Shown here piece by piece: positions 15,849 through 23,922 of a stretch of DNA of 64,000 nt. Origin of the DNA: Flavobacteriales bacterium UBA7690 (GTDB lineage: Bacteria; Bacteroidota; Bacteroidia; Flavobacteriales_F; PHOS-HE28); assembly GCA_002482775.1 (NCBI GenBank), contig DLGQ01000106.1, positions 5,955 through 69,954 on the forward strand, read 5' to 3'. Numbering within the stretch: position 1 is the first letter of the stretch; each line of letters starts with the position of its first letter. Below the pieces are notes generated by a model. That model ran no database searches. It was given only the letters and a program-made list of their open reading frames with translations, and was not told where the DNA came from. A program made the position numbers and the translations under genes.

Positions 15849-17399
15849 TCAGTGTTTGAAATGGCGTGTACCGGTGATGGCCATTGCCATACCGTGCGAA
15901 TTACAGAAGTCGATGCTGTCGTTGTCGCGGATGCTGCCACCCGGGTGTACCACGGCCGTGATGCCCGCCTTGTGGGCGATCTCCACGCAATCCGGGAAAG
16001 GGAAAAAGGCGTCGCTGGCCATCACGGCGCCGTGCAGGTCGAAGTTGAACTTGCCGGCTTTCGCAATGGCTTGTTCCAACGCATCCACCCGGCTGGTCTG
16101 GCCTGTTCCGCTCGCGAGCAACTGGTCGTTCTTGGCCAACACGATGGCGTTGCTCTTCGTGTGTTTCACCAGGATGGAAGCGAAGACGAGGTCGTTCAGT
16201 TCCTGCGCGCTTGGTGCTTTGGTAGTGGCGGTGCGCATGGCTTCTTGGGAAGCCACCACGGTATCCACCGCTTCGGTGAGGATCCCGTTCAGCGCGGTGC
16301 GGGCCTTTGTAGGAGGTCGTGCAGCGGGCTTGCGGCGCAGGATCATGCGGTTCTTCTTCTTCCGGAGGATCTCCAAGGCATCAGTCTCGTAACCCGGTGC
16401 AGCGATGATCTCGAAGAACAGCGGGTCGATGGCTTCGGCCGTTGCCTTGTCCACCGTGGCCGTTGTGATCAACACGCCGCCGAACGCACTTACCGGGTCA
16501 CCAGCCAGTGCTGCATCCCACGCTTCCTTCAGTGTTGAACGCACAGCCGCTCCACAGGCGTTGTTGTGTTTCAGGATGGCGAAGGGGACCTCGGCTCCGC
16601 TCGGCCGGGCAGCGCAAAAGGTCGCCAGGTCATCGATCAATTCAACGGCGGCATCCAGGTCCAGCAGGTTGTTGTAGCTGAGCTCCTTGCCGTTGAGCTG
16701 CTCGAACATCCCGGAAAGGTCGCCGTGGAAGGCTCCGAGCTGGTGTGGGTTCTCCCCATAACGCAGCACGGTCGTTGGCCCGGCACTTACCCGAAGTTCA
16801 CCTGCTTCACCGGCGAACCAGTTGTAGATGGCGCTGTCGTAGTGGGAGCTTACCGCGAAGGCCGCCGCAGCGAAGGACTTACGTTGCTCTAAGGTGGTAG
16901 CCCCGTCCTGCTCATTCAGCAGGCGAAGCAGTTCGGCGTAGTGGCGTTGTGCGGGAACGATGACCACATCGGCGTGGTTCTTCGCCGCCGCGCGGATCAG
17001 GCTGATGCCACCGATGTCGATCTTCTCGATCACCGCGCTTTCGGTCCCACCAGCTGCCACGGTAGCTTCGAAGGGATAGAGATCCACGATCACCAGGTCG
17101 ATCGGTGGAATGGCGTATTCCTCCAACTGTGCCACATCACTTTCCAGATCGCGCCGCCCGAGGATGCCGCCGAACACCTTGGGGTGCAGCGTTTTCACCC
17201 GGCCACCGAGGATGCTGGGGTAGGAGGTGAGGTCTTCCACCGGGGTCACCTTCAACCCGAGCGCTTCAATGAATTCTTGGGTTCCTCCGGTGGAATACAG
17301 GTGGACGCCAAGGCGGTCGAGTTCACGGACGATGGGTTCGAGCCCATCCTTGTGGAACACGGATACGAGTGCGCTATGGATGCGTTTTTGCCCGTCCAA
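15849..17399 (-). CDS. purH: Bifunctional AICAR formyltransferase / IMP cyclohydrolase
   Basis: 516 residues; last two steps of de novo IMP synthesis. The N-terminal cyclohydrolase (MGS-like) domain has SVFHKDGLEPIV, LYSTGGTQEFI and GGRVKTLHPKVFGGIL; the C-terminal formyltransferase carries RYGENPHQ, LKHNNACGAA, DPVSAFGG and VHPGGSIRDND motifs. The predicted start is a TTG (17399) which places SALVSVF at the usual distance from the N-terminus; no ATG exists upstream in frame. First gene of purH-mreB-mreC-mreD-mrdA-rodA, an arrangement known in Flavobacteriia. Confidence 0.95.
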   Translation of the reverse strand: MDGQKRIHSALVSVFHKDGLEPIVRELDRLGVHLYSTGGTQEFIEALGLKVTPVEDLTSYPSILGGRVKTLHPKVFGGILGRRDLESDVAQLEEYAIPPIDLVIVDLYPFEATVAAGGTESAVIEKIDIGGISLIRAAAKNHADVVIVPAQRHYAELLRLLNEQDGATTLEQRKSFAAAAFAVSSHYDSAIYNWFAGEAGELRVSAGPTTVLRYGENPHQLGAFHGDLSGMFEQLNGKELSYNNLLDLDAAVELIDDLATFCAARPSGAEVPFAILKHNNACGAAVRSTLKEAWDAALAGDPVSAFGGVLITTATVDKATAEAIDPLFFEIIAAPGYETDALEILRKKKNRMILRRKPAARPPTKARTALNGILTEAVDTVVASQEAMRTATTKAPSAQELNDLVFASILVKHTKSNAIVLAKNDQLLASGTGQTSRVDALEQAIAKAGKFNFDLHGAVMASDAFFPFPDCVEIAHKAGITAVVHPGGSIRDNDSIDFCNSHGMAMAITGTRHFKH

Positions 17400-17525
17400 T
17401 GGGAGATGCAGACGGCCTCGTCCGCTATTTACGGCGCAAGTTTACGCTCAAAAGGAGCGGACATTGGATACTGTTGCCCAGCGTTACGCAAAGGTTACCA
17501 ACAGCGGACGGGTGGCGGTGGACGG

Positions 17526-18224
17526 TCAGAACCGCAGTCCGACCCCCAGTTGGATCTGCAGCGCGTCCGTGCGGCTGCTCAGGCGTTGGTAGGAAATGGT
17601 GCCGTCGTTGGCGATCTGGATGGTGGTGGGGTCCACGTAGCTGACCTCGCCGCTGAAGAGGCGTTCCACGCGACCTTCCACGTAGATCTGGCGGCCGATG
17701 CTGTACATGGCACCCACGGCCCAGCCGTAGCTGCTGGTCCATTTGCCGTCGCGTTCATCGCTGGCCATGCCATCCGGCACGGTCACCGTGGAGCGTGTCA
17801 CGAAGTTGCGGGCACCCAGCATCACTTCACCGTACGGCCGCACCTTGCCGCGCAGGGGGTTCAGGCGGATAAGCCCGTGGTGGCCGTAGATATTGCTGCG
17901 TACTTCCACCTTCCGGCCCGACCGTGCGCCGAGGATATTGCCTTGGGCCTGGTCGGCGCTGGTTTCGCTACCCATGCGGCCATAGGCGAAGTCGTAGCCG
18001 AATTCCAGCGGCAGCGTGCGCATGGGTATGGCGATGTTGCCCGAAAGCCCGAACGTGGTATTGCCCCAAGTGAAGTCGAACTCGCCCAAGGGTACGCCGA
18101 ATTCCAAACCACCGCTGAGGGTGGAGGAGCGGTTCTCCCAGAAACCGGAGTTGTTGTTGCCGTTCTGGGCAACGCCGATGGTGGTGAACAGGACGGCGAG
18201 AAGCAGACTAGGGTGGCGGTACAT
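17526..18224 (-). CDS. Predicted outer membrane beta-barrel protein
   Basis: 232 residues with signal peptide MYRHPSLLLAVLFTTIGVA-Q. The mature protein has the alternating pattern of an OmpW/opacity-like barrel and ends in GVGLRF, the C-terminal aromatic typical of proteins inserted by the BAM machinery. Strand-turn segments such as GKVRPYGEVMLGARNF are visible. Function unknown. It lies upstream of purH on the same strand with 126 nt between; a TACCTTCG box (18257-18250, minus) may serve it. Confidence 0.72.
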   Translation of the reverse strand: MYRHPSLLLAVLFTTIGVAQNGNNNSGFWENRSSTLSGGLEFGVPLGEFDFTWGNTTFGLSGNIAIPMRTLPLEFGYDFAYGRMGSETSADQAQGNILGARSGRKVEVRSNIYGHHGLIRLNPLRGKVRPYGEVMLGARNFVTRSTVTVPDGMASDERDGKWTSSYGWAVGAMYSIGRQIYVEGRVERLFSGEVSYVDPTTIQIANDGTISYQRLSSRTDALQIQLGVGLRF

Positions 18225-18275
18225 GGTGGCAGAAATTCAAAGTCCATGCCGAAGGTAGCAGCCTATCTTGCTCGC

Positions 18276-18731
18276 ATGGAACTGGGGCTTGGTTGGTCGG
18301 AGTGGGGGCTGGTAGGCTTGTTCCTGGCGGCGTTCCTAGCAGCAACGATATTGCCGTTCAGTTCAGAAGCGGTACTGCTGGCCATGGCAGCTGCCGGCGG
18401 TGGGCTGCTTCCCCTCTTCGTGGTGGCCACGGCAGGCAATACCCTCGGTGGGCTGGTGAATTACGGCATAGGCCGCTGGATACCCGAGGATCGCGTGGTG
18501 AAGTGGTTGCGGATCGATACCGGGAAAGCCGAACGGTGGCGCACCATGGTGAACAGGCGTGGCGCATGGGCAGCACTGTTGTGTTGGTTGCCTGTGATCG
18601 GGGATCCCATCGCGCTAGCCTTGGGTCTGTTCCGTGCGCCCTTCGTGCCCTGCGCTGTGCTGATGCTGATCGGGAAAGCCGCGCGGTATGCGGTCCTGTT
18701 GTGGATCGCCAAACCCTTCGTTGCGGGCTGA
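18276..18731 (+). CDS. YqaA-like (SNARE-associated/DedA superfamily) membrane protein
   Basis: 151 residues from ATG 18276; an in-frame ATG at 18246 would add ten residues, but a TATCTTG promoter-like box (18264-18270) lies between the two, favouring the shorter form. Four or so membrane helices; motifs LPFSSEAVLLAMA near residue 27, GNTLGGLVNYGIGRW near residue 54 and CWLPVIGDPIALALG near 100 are those of YqaA, the short DedA relatives. Role probably in membrane lipid or polyprenyl carrier transport, known for DedA homologues only. Ends at a terminator shared with the convergent lipoprotein gene. Confidence 0.85.
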   Translation: MELGLGWSEWGLVGLFLAAFLAATILPFSSEAVLLAMAAAGGGLLPLFVVATAGNTLGGLVNYGIGRWIPEDRVVKWLRIDTGKAERWRTMVNRRGAWAALLCWLPVIGDPIALALGLFRAPFVPCAVLMLIGKAARYAVLLWIAKPFVAG

Positions 18732-18767
18732 ACGCACGAAAGGCCCCCGGAGGAGCCTTTCGCGTTC
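18730..18767. terminator. Bidirectional terminator between YqaA-like and lipoprotein genes
   Basis: Long hairpin: GAACGCACGAAAGGC (18730-18744) pairs with GCCTTTCGCGTTC (18755-18767) with one unpaired base, loop CCCCGGAGGA. It begins at the stop of the plus-strand gene and ends 16 nt before the stop of the minus-strand gene. Confidence 0.8.
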
Positions 18768-18783
18768 GATGTTCAGTAGTTGA

Positions 18784-20112
18784 TCAGAGGCCGAGGGTCC
18801 AGCCTGCGGTCCAATCGTCCGAAGCTTGTACCGCACCTTTGAACGTGACGCTTGAGAACCAGCTGTCCACGGCGGAAGGATCCACAGCACCTGTGGTCTC
18901 CGTGCCGACGTATCCGTTCAAGCTCGCGCTGGTAGTGGTATTTCCGTAGTTCACGTCGGTCTCGATGATGCCTGCGTTGTTGTAGTTGGCGGTATTGCTC
19001 CAGAGGGCGCTGTTCTTCACGAAGAGGCTGCCATCGGTCACGTACGCGTCGCACTCGCTATCTACACGGATCCCTTGTGCGAAGCCGGTGATCAAGCCGT
19101 TCCACAGTTTGCCTTTGGTTCCGTGGCGCAGGCGCAGGCCGCGGTTCGCGGATCCGTCATCGGCACCCACCAAGGTGAAGTTGCTGATGCGTGGCTCGCT
19201 GAACGGTGTCACCGTGTAGTCGGTCTCCCAGTTGTCGCACTCCATGCCGTTGTCACCCGTAGCAGCGTCCTGGTGTACCACCCAGAATTGGCCATTCCCG
19301 CGCCAGCCGTGGGTCCAGTCGAAGCTATCGTCGCTGTTGCCGGAAGAAACGGCCCACTTCAAGCTCACAGCACCACCGAAGAATTCGAATCCATCATCGC
19401 TGCCTTTGTAGGCTTGAAGGTGTTCGAGCAAAGTCGCCGAGCCCACTCCGTTGAAGGAGAATCCGTTCAGCTCGTTGTCCGTCCCGAGGATCTTGCCTGC
19501 GTATTCCACACGCACGTACTTCATGGTTCCGCTGTTGTCGTCGGCATTCGTTCCACCGTACACACCGCTACCACCTTCACCTTCAGCCGTGCAATTCGCT
19601 GTGCTGCAGATGTTGATCGGTGCGTAACCGTTCAGGATGATACCGCCCCATGCGCCACGATCAGCGCCGCCGGTGATGGTCTTGATGGTTGTGAAAACGA
19701 TAGGGGCCGCTGCTGTGCCCACGGCATTGATCCGCCCACCGCGTTGGATGCTCAAGAATGGTGTTGTAGCGTCATCAGCAGCGTAGATACGTGTTCCTTC
19801 TTCGATGTTGAGCGTAGCACCACTTCCAACGAAGACACCACCGGACATCAACCAGCGACGATCATTGTCCAATGTGCGGTTGTCGCTGATGGTTCCCGAG
19901 AGGATGTAGTAGGTCTCTCCTGCGATGGTGGTGGTCGCATTACCAGCAGGTGCGAATTCGCAGCAGCAATCCTTGTCGGCATCGGCATCGTAGTTGGTGG
20001 CCGTTGGATCGGTGCAACCTTCCTTCTTCTTGCAGGAGGTGATGGACCCGGCGAAGGTGAGGGCGAGGGCGCCCAGCAGCAGCGGGTGGGAGAACGTACG
20101 AGTGAGGGACAT
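18784..20112 (-). CDS. Surface lipoprotein with predicted beta-helix, partner of TonB-dependent receptor
   Basis: 442 residues from ATG 20112 (the longer reading from 20160 adds residues without signal-peptide character). Signal peptide with lipobox ITSC (about residue 27), followed by a Lys-rich linker and a Cys/Asp-rich segment GCTDPTATNYDADADKDCCC of the type seen in Bacteroidota calcium-binding surface proteins. The rest has repeating short strands with Gly/Asn turns suggestive of a right-handed beta-helix. Homologues are often annotated as multidrug transporter, which the sequence does not support. It lies downstream of a TonB-dependent receptor on the same strand, separated by a terminator, with its own possible -7 box (GACCTTTG, 20153-20146). 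Confidence 0.72.
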   Translation of the reverse strand: MSLTRTFSHPLLLGALALTFAGSITSCKKKEGCTDPTATNYDADADKDCCCEFAPAGNATTTIAGETYYILSGTISDNRTLDNDRRWLMSGGVFVGSGATLNIEEGTRIYAADDATTPFLSIQRGGRINAVGTAAAPIVFTTIKTITGGADRGAWGGIILNGYAPINICSTANCTAEGEGGSGVYGGTNADDNSGTMKYVRVEYAGKILGTDNELNGFSFNGVGSATLLEHLQAYKGSDDGFEFFGGAVSLKWAVSSGNSDDSFDWTHGWRGNGQFWVVHQDAATGDNGMECDNWETDYTVTPFSEPRISNFTLVGADDGSANRGLRLRHGTKGKLWNGLITGFAQGIRVDSECDAYVTDGSLFVKNSALWSNTANYNNAGIIETDVNYGNTTTSASLNGYVGTETTGAVDPSAVDSWFSSVTFKGAVQASDDWTAGWTLGL

Positions 20113-20205
20113 GGGTTCCGTTATTGGTTTCGTTGTTGAACGCCGCAAAGGTCCCGGCACACTATTAAGATGCCGTGCGTCTTGGTTTATGTTTCCGTTA
20201 ACGAA

Positions 20206-20235
20206 GAAGAGCCTGGTGTTAACACCAAGCTCTTC
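20206..20235 (-). terminator. Terminator of the TonB-dependent receptor gene
   Basis: Near-perfect palindrome: GAAGAGC (20206-20212) and GCTCTTC (20229-20235) enclose TGGTGTTAACACCA. It lies 20 nt downstream of the receptor stop; on the minus strand it is followed by TTCTTCG. It separates the receptor from the lipoprotein transcript. Confidence 0.7.
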
Positions 20236-20254
20236 CTACATGCATATACGACCG

Positions 20255-23065
20255 TCAGAGGATACGGTAGCTGAAGCCTGCGCTGAAGCTGGACCCCACA
20301 CGGTAGTCGTTCACGAGCGAGGTGCCTGCTGGCGTTTCCTGCTCAATGCGGAAGCGTGCATCCAGGATGTTCCGGCAGGTGATGTTCGCTTGCCATTTCT
20401 TCCCGATGTCTGCACGGAACACGAGGTTCAAGGTGTTCACAGGGAGTTCGTATTGATCTCCCAATCCGTTGGCACCAGCGGCGAACACGCGTTTCCCGAA
20501 CACGTTGTAGGCCAACGTCACCGTGCCTTTCAGGTTATCGCTGAAGGTACGTCCATAGCTCAGGTCGAAGTTGACCAAGTAGGGCGAAGCGCCTTGCATG
20601 GGCCGCTTCTCATTGGTGAGCACCACATCGGCAGTGTTGGCGTTGCTGGCCTGTTGGCGGATGGTCAGTTCAGAGTGGAGGATCGCCACGTTCATGCCTA
20701 CGCTGAGGTCGTTCCAAATGGCGCTATCCGTACCAAGCAACGTTCCGATGTTCTTCAAGACCTCCAGTTCGATACCGGCCACTTGTGCACGACCGGTGTT
20801 CCGGAAGCTCTGAAGTTGACCGCTGGCGGTGGCGAGCGCGACCTTCTCGATGGTATTGTCCAGAACCTTCCCGAAGGCACCCACGGCGACCAGTTCACCG
20901 GGTGCGAAGAACCGCTCGTAGCGTGCATCGACGTTGAAGTTCTCGCCGTTCTTCAGATCGGGGTTGCCCACGTTCTTGGTACCGGCGAAGAACTCGGTGT
21001 ACTCGAAAGGCCCCATTTCGCGGAAGCCGGGACGGCTGATGGTCTTGCTGGCACTGGCGCGGATGATGTCCTTCTTGGTGATATCGTACTTCAAGGAGGC
21101 GTATGGCAAAAGGTCCGTGGAGGTGATACGTGCAACACGCGGGGCTTGGTAGAACGAATCGCTTTGCTTGCGGTACACGATGCGTTGCTCGCCTTGTTCC
21201 ATGCGTGCACCGGCCATGACTTTCAGTTTCTGTGGGATCACATCATATTCCGTAGCGAAGTAGGCCGCATCGATGTCCTGCTTGATCGTGTGGTCCGCTT
21301 CCGGCCCTGTGAGTTTCGCGATCGTCAGATCACGTTCCTGGTACGCCGCATTGGTGAGGTATTGGTCAGGACTGTTCAGGTCCAAGCCACTTGGGTTGTT
21401 GGCGTTGATGTCCTGCAAGCTGTACGAGAAGATATCGTACCCGAAGCTGCGCTCTTTGCGCTTGATCTGTGCTCCTGCGCGTACCACCAGGATCGGTGAA
21501 AGGCCTTCCGCGGTCTCCCGCTGCAATAGGCGGTAACTGACCGCGGCCCGTGCTGTGGTCTCTTCCTCTTCCAATGCGCTGTACCAGCGGTGGTTCTCCA
21601 AGCGGTCGATCGCGTTGAAGCGGTATTCGCTCTCGGTATCACCGGGTTGATACAGGTACACGAGCTGGCGGCGATCGGGTTCAACGGCATCGGCCGTGCT
21701 CATGGCGCCGCTCCATTCGATCAGCAACCGATCCTTCATGCCGAACCCATGTCGACCGAAGATCTGGTTGGTCAACACGCTGTTCTGGCGATAGGTGTAG
21801 CGGCGGGCGTACACGTTGTCCTGGTAATCGAAATGCTCGCCGTAGTTGATGCGGTGATCATCCGTGCTCATGTTCACCCAAAGGCTGGTGATACCGATGC
21901 GGTGTTGTTTGCCGATGTCCAACGAAGCGGATCCCAAAGCGGAGGATTGTGTATTGAACTGCCAGCTCTCCATGGCGTAATCCACCAGCGGGGTGTTGCT
22001 GGTGTTGATGATCCGCACCTGGCCGGTCCGGTAGCGGTATTCGTTGCGGTAGTTCACCGTGCCCACAACGTTCAGTTTCATGTGCTCACCAAGCTTTATG
22101 CTGGTGCCACCGAACAGACCGAAGTTCAGGTCGGGCGAAGCGGTCTTGCTCGTCGGGTTGAAGTTGGCTGCGAAGGGCAGGCGTTCGCCATTGAGGTTCA
22201 CACCTTGCGACAATGCGCTGGAAGGAACGGCGCGGGTTCCATCATCACGTCCCCAGAAGTCGCTCTTGCCGCCGTTGTAGGAGCGGTGATCCAGGAAGGT
22301 GCTTTGCGTGTTCATTCCACCACCCAAAGAGACCTTCAGGATGTTCTCGCCGGTCGCGCGCTTGGTAGCGATGTCCACCGCACCACCGGAAAAATCACCG
22401 TAGAGGTCCGGGGTGAACGCTTTCGTTACGGAGATGCTCTCCACCACATCGGTCGGGAAGATGTCCAGCGGAGCCACCTTCATATCCGGGTCAGGCGAAG
22501 GCAGTGGAAGTCCGTTGAGGTATGCTGAGTTGTAGCGATCCGACAAACCGCGCACGACCACATAGCGTCCACCCACCGTGCTAAGACCGACCAGTTTCTG
22601 CACACCTTCGGCCACATCACCGGCCCCCTTTTTCTTCAGCTCCTGAGCGCCGATGTTCTGGACGAGCGAGGTACTTTCCTTGCGCTCCATCAGTTGGACA
22701 CCTTCGCGTTCGCGGTCCGCCACCTGCACCACCTCGAACTCCTTCATCTCGATACCTTGTGTCTTCAACTCCACATCGGCCAGGGTACGCGCATCGGCGG
22801 TAACGGTAATGGCTCGCTCCTGTGGTTCGTAGCCCACGAAGCTCACCAGCAAGGTGTGCGCGCCGGGTTCCACCGTGAAGCTGAATTTGCCGTCGAGGTC
22901 CGTGGTGGCGCCAGTTGTGGTGCCTTTGATCACCACGTTGACGAAGGGCATCGGCTGTATGGCGCCGGCTTCGTTCGCCGTGATGGTGCCCGCCACGGTG
23001 CCTTTCTGGGCAGCGGTGATGGAGGCGATGAGCAGTGCGGCGAGAACGAGTAGGTTGCGGTACAT
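20255..23065 (-). CDS. TonB-dependent outer membrane receptor
   Basis: 936 residues. Signal peptide MYRNLLVLAALLIASITAA-Q, then a carboxypeptidase-regulatory-like domain (about 22-105, with DLDGKFSFTVEPG and LLVSFVGYEPQE), a plug domain (about 135-250: ELKKKGAGDVAEGVQKL, GGRYVVVRGLSDRYN, VVESISVTKAFTPD) and a 22-strand barrel ending in GFSYRIL with a C-terminal hydrophobic residue. It imports a ligand across the outer membrane with TonB-ExbBD energy; ligand cannot be read. No SusD-like gene is adjacent; instead a lipoprotein follows. GACTTTTG (23105-23098) is a one-mismatch -7 box. Confidence 0.93.
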   Translation of the reverse strand: MYRNLLVLAALLIASITAAQKGTVAGTITANEAGAIQPMPFVNVVIKGTTTGATTDLDGKFSFTVEPGAHTLLVSFVGYEPQERAITVTADARTLADVELKTQGIEMKEFEVVQVADREREGVQLMERKESTSLVQNIGAQELKKKGAGDVAEGVQKLVGLSTVGGRYVVVRGLSDRYNSAYLNGLPLPSPDPDMKVAPLDIFPTDVVESISVTKAFTPDLYGDFSGGAVDIATKRATGENILKVSLGGGMNTQSTFLDHRSYNGGKSDFWGRDDGTRAVPSSALSQGVNLNGERLPFAANFNPTSKTASPDLNFGLFGGTSIKLGEHMKLNVVGTVNYRNEYRYRTGQVRIINTSNTPLVDYAMESWQFNTQSSALGSASLDIGKQHRIGITSLWVNMSTDDHRINYGEHFDYQDNVYARRYTYRQNSVLTNQIFGRHGFGMKDRLLIEWSGAMSTADAVEPDRRQLVYLYQPGDTESEYRFNAIDRLENHRWYSALEEEETTARAAVSYRLLQRETAEGLSPILVVRAGAQIKRKERSFGYDIFSYSLQDINANNPSGLDLNSPDQYLTNAAYQERDLTIAKLTGPEADHTIKQDIDAAYFATEYDVIPQKLKVMAGARMEQGEQRIVYRKQSDSFYQAPRVARITSTDLLPYASLKYDITKKDIIRASASKTISRPGFREMGPFEYTEFFAGTKNVGNPDLKNGENFNVDARYERFFAPGELVAVGAFGKVLDNTIEKVALATASGQLQSFRNTGRAQVAGIELEVLKNIGTLLGTDSAIWNDLSVGMNVAILHSELTIRQQASNANTADVVLTNEKRPMQGASPYLVNFDLSYGRTFSDNLKGTVTLAYNVFGKRVFAAGANGLGDQYELPVNTLNLVFRADIGKKWQANITCRNILDARFRIEQETPAGTSLVNDYRVGSSFSAGFSYRIL

Positions 23066-23149
23066 CGCGGTGGCGAACGATGGAGTTGTTCGCGCCGCAA
23101 AAGTCTCGTCTGCCTGTTACCTGACCTTTGTTCCCGGGTTAACGATCCG

Positions 23150-23920
23150 TTACACGACCGGCTCTTTTGGTAACGTCTTCTTAACACGACCTTCCAGGAA
23201 CCACCATTGCGGCCGGTCCTCTCTGCGGAGGGAGCGTTGCCACATCACCACGAGGTGTTCTTGGAGGAAGGTGGTGGCCTCTTCGATGGAATCCACCACG
23301 GTAACGAAGCGTAGTTCCTCTTTGCCGATGGTGCCTTCGGCCACCATACGATCGATCTGCGCCAAGGTGGGGGCCCAGTATTCACGGCCGTAAAGAAGGA
23401 TGGGGAAGTCCTTCACTTTGCCCGTCTGGATCAGCGTGATGGTCTCGAACAGTTCGTCCAACGTACCTGCACCACCGGGCATCACCACGAAGCAGATGCT
23501 GTATTTCACCAGCAGCACCTTGCGCACGAAGAAGCGCTCGAACTCCAGGCTGTCGGTCAGGTAAGGGTTGGCATACTGCTCGTGTGGGAGCACGATGTTG
23601 CAGCCCACACTGCGGGCACCTACATCGCGTGCACCACGGTTGGCTGCTTCCATGATGCCGGGTCCGCCGCCGGTCATCACCGTGAACCCCACGCGGCCTA
23701 CACGCCGGGCGAGATCACGTGCCACTTCGTAGTACGGGTGGTCCTCTTTGAAGCGTGCACTGCCGAAGAAGGTGACGCACGGCCCCACGAAATGCAGCTT
23801 GCGGAAGCCCATGATGAACTCGCGCGCGATGCTCACCACGCTCTTGAATTCCTTCCAGCGCGAGCGCGGGCCGGAGAGGAAGGAGAGGTCGATGGGTTGC
23901 GCGGAGCCCTTGTTTGCCAT
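23150..23920 (-). CDS. LOG family protein (TIGR00730-like phosphoribohydrolase)
   Basis: 256 residues from ATG 23920; a GTG at 23926 is also in frame and would overlap the preceding stop. LOG enzymes cleave nucleoside 5'-monophosphates to base and ribose phosphate. The Rossmann-like signature is present as FFGSARF, GGGPGIMEAANRGA and MPGGAGTLDELFE, the last being the PGGxGTxxE active-site motif. Longer N-terminus than plant LOG proteins, as usual for this bacterial subgroup. Starts 2 nt after the stop of the T9SS cargo gene, so probably cotranscribed, although no functional connection is obvious. Confidence 0.9.
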   Translation of the reverse strand: MANKGSAQPIDLSFLSGPRSRWKEFKSVVSIAREFIMGFRKLHFVGPCVTFFGSARFKEDHPYYEVARDLARRVGRVGFTVMTGGGPGIMEAANRGARDVGARSVGCNIVLPHEQYANPYLTDSLEFERFFVRKVLLVKYSICFVVMPGGAGTLDELFETITLIQTGKVKDFPILLYGREYWAPTLAQIDRMVAEGTIGKEELRFVTVVDSIEEATTFLQEHLVVMWQRSLRREDRPQWWFLEGRVKKTLPKEPVV

Positions 23921-23922
23921 GA

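Noticed and set aside
14791..16392. 533-codon plus-strand open frame over mreB and purH
   Set aside because: Antisense shadow of two clear genes; no recognisable domain.
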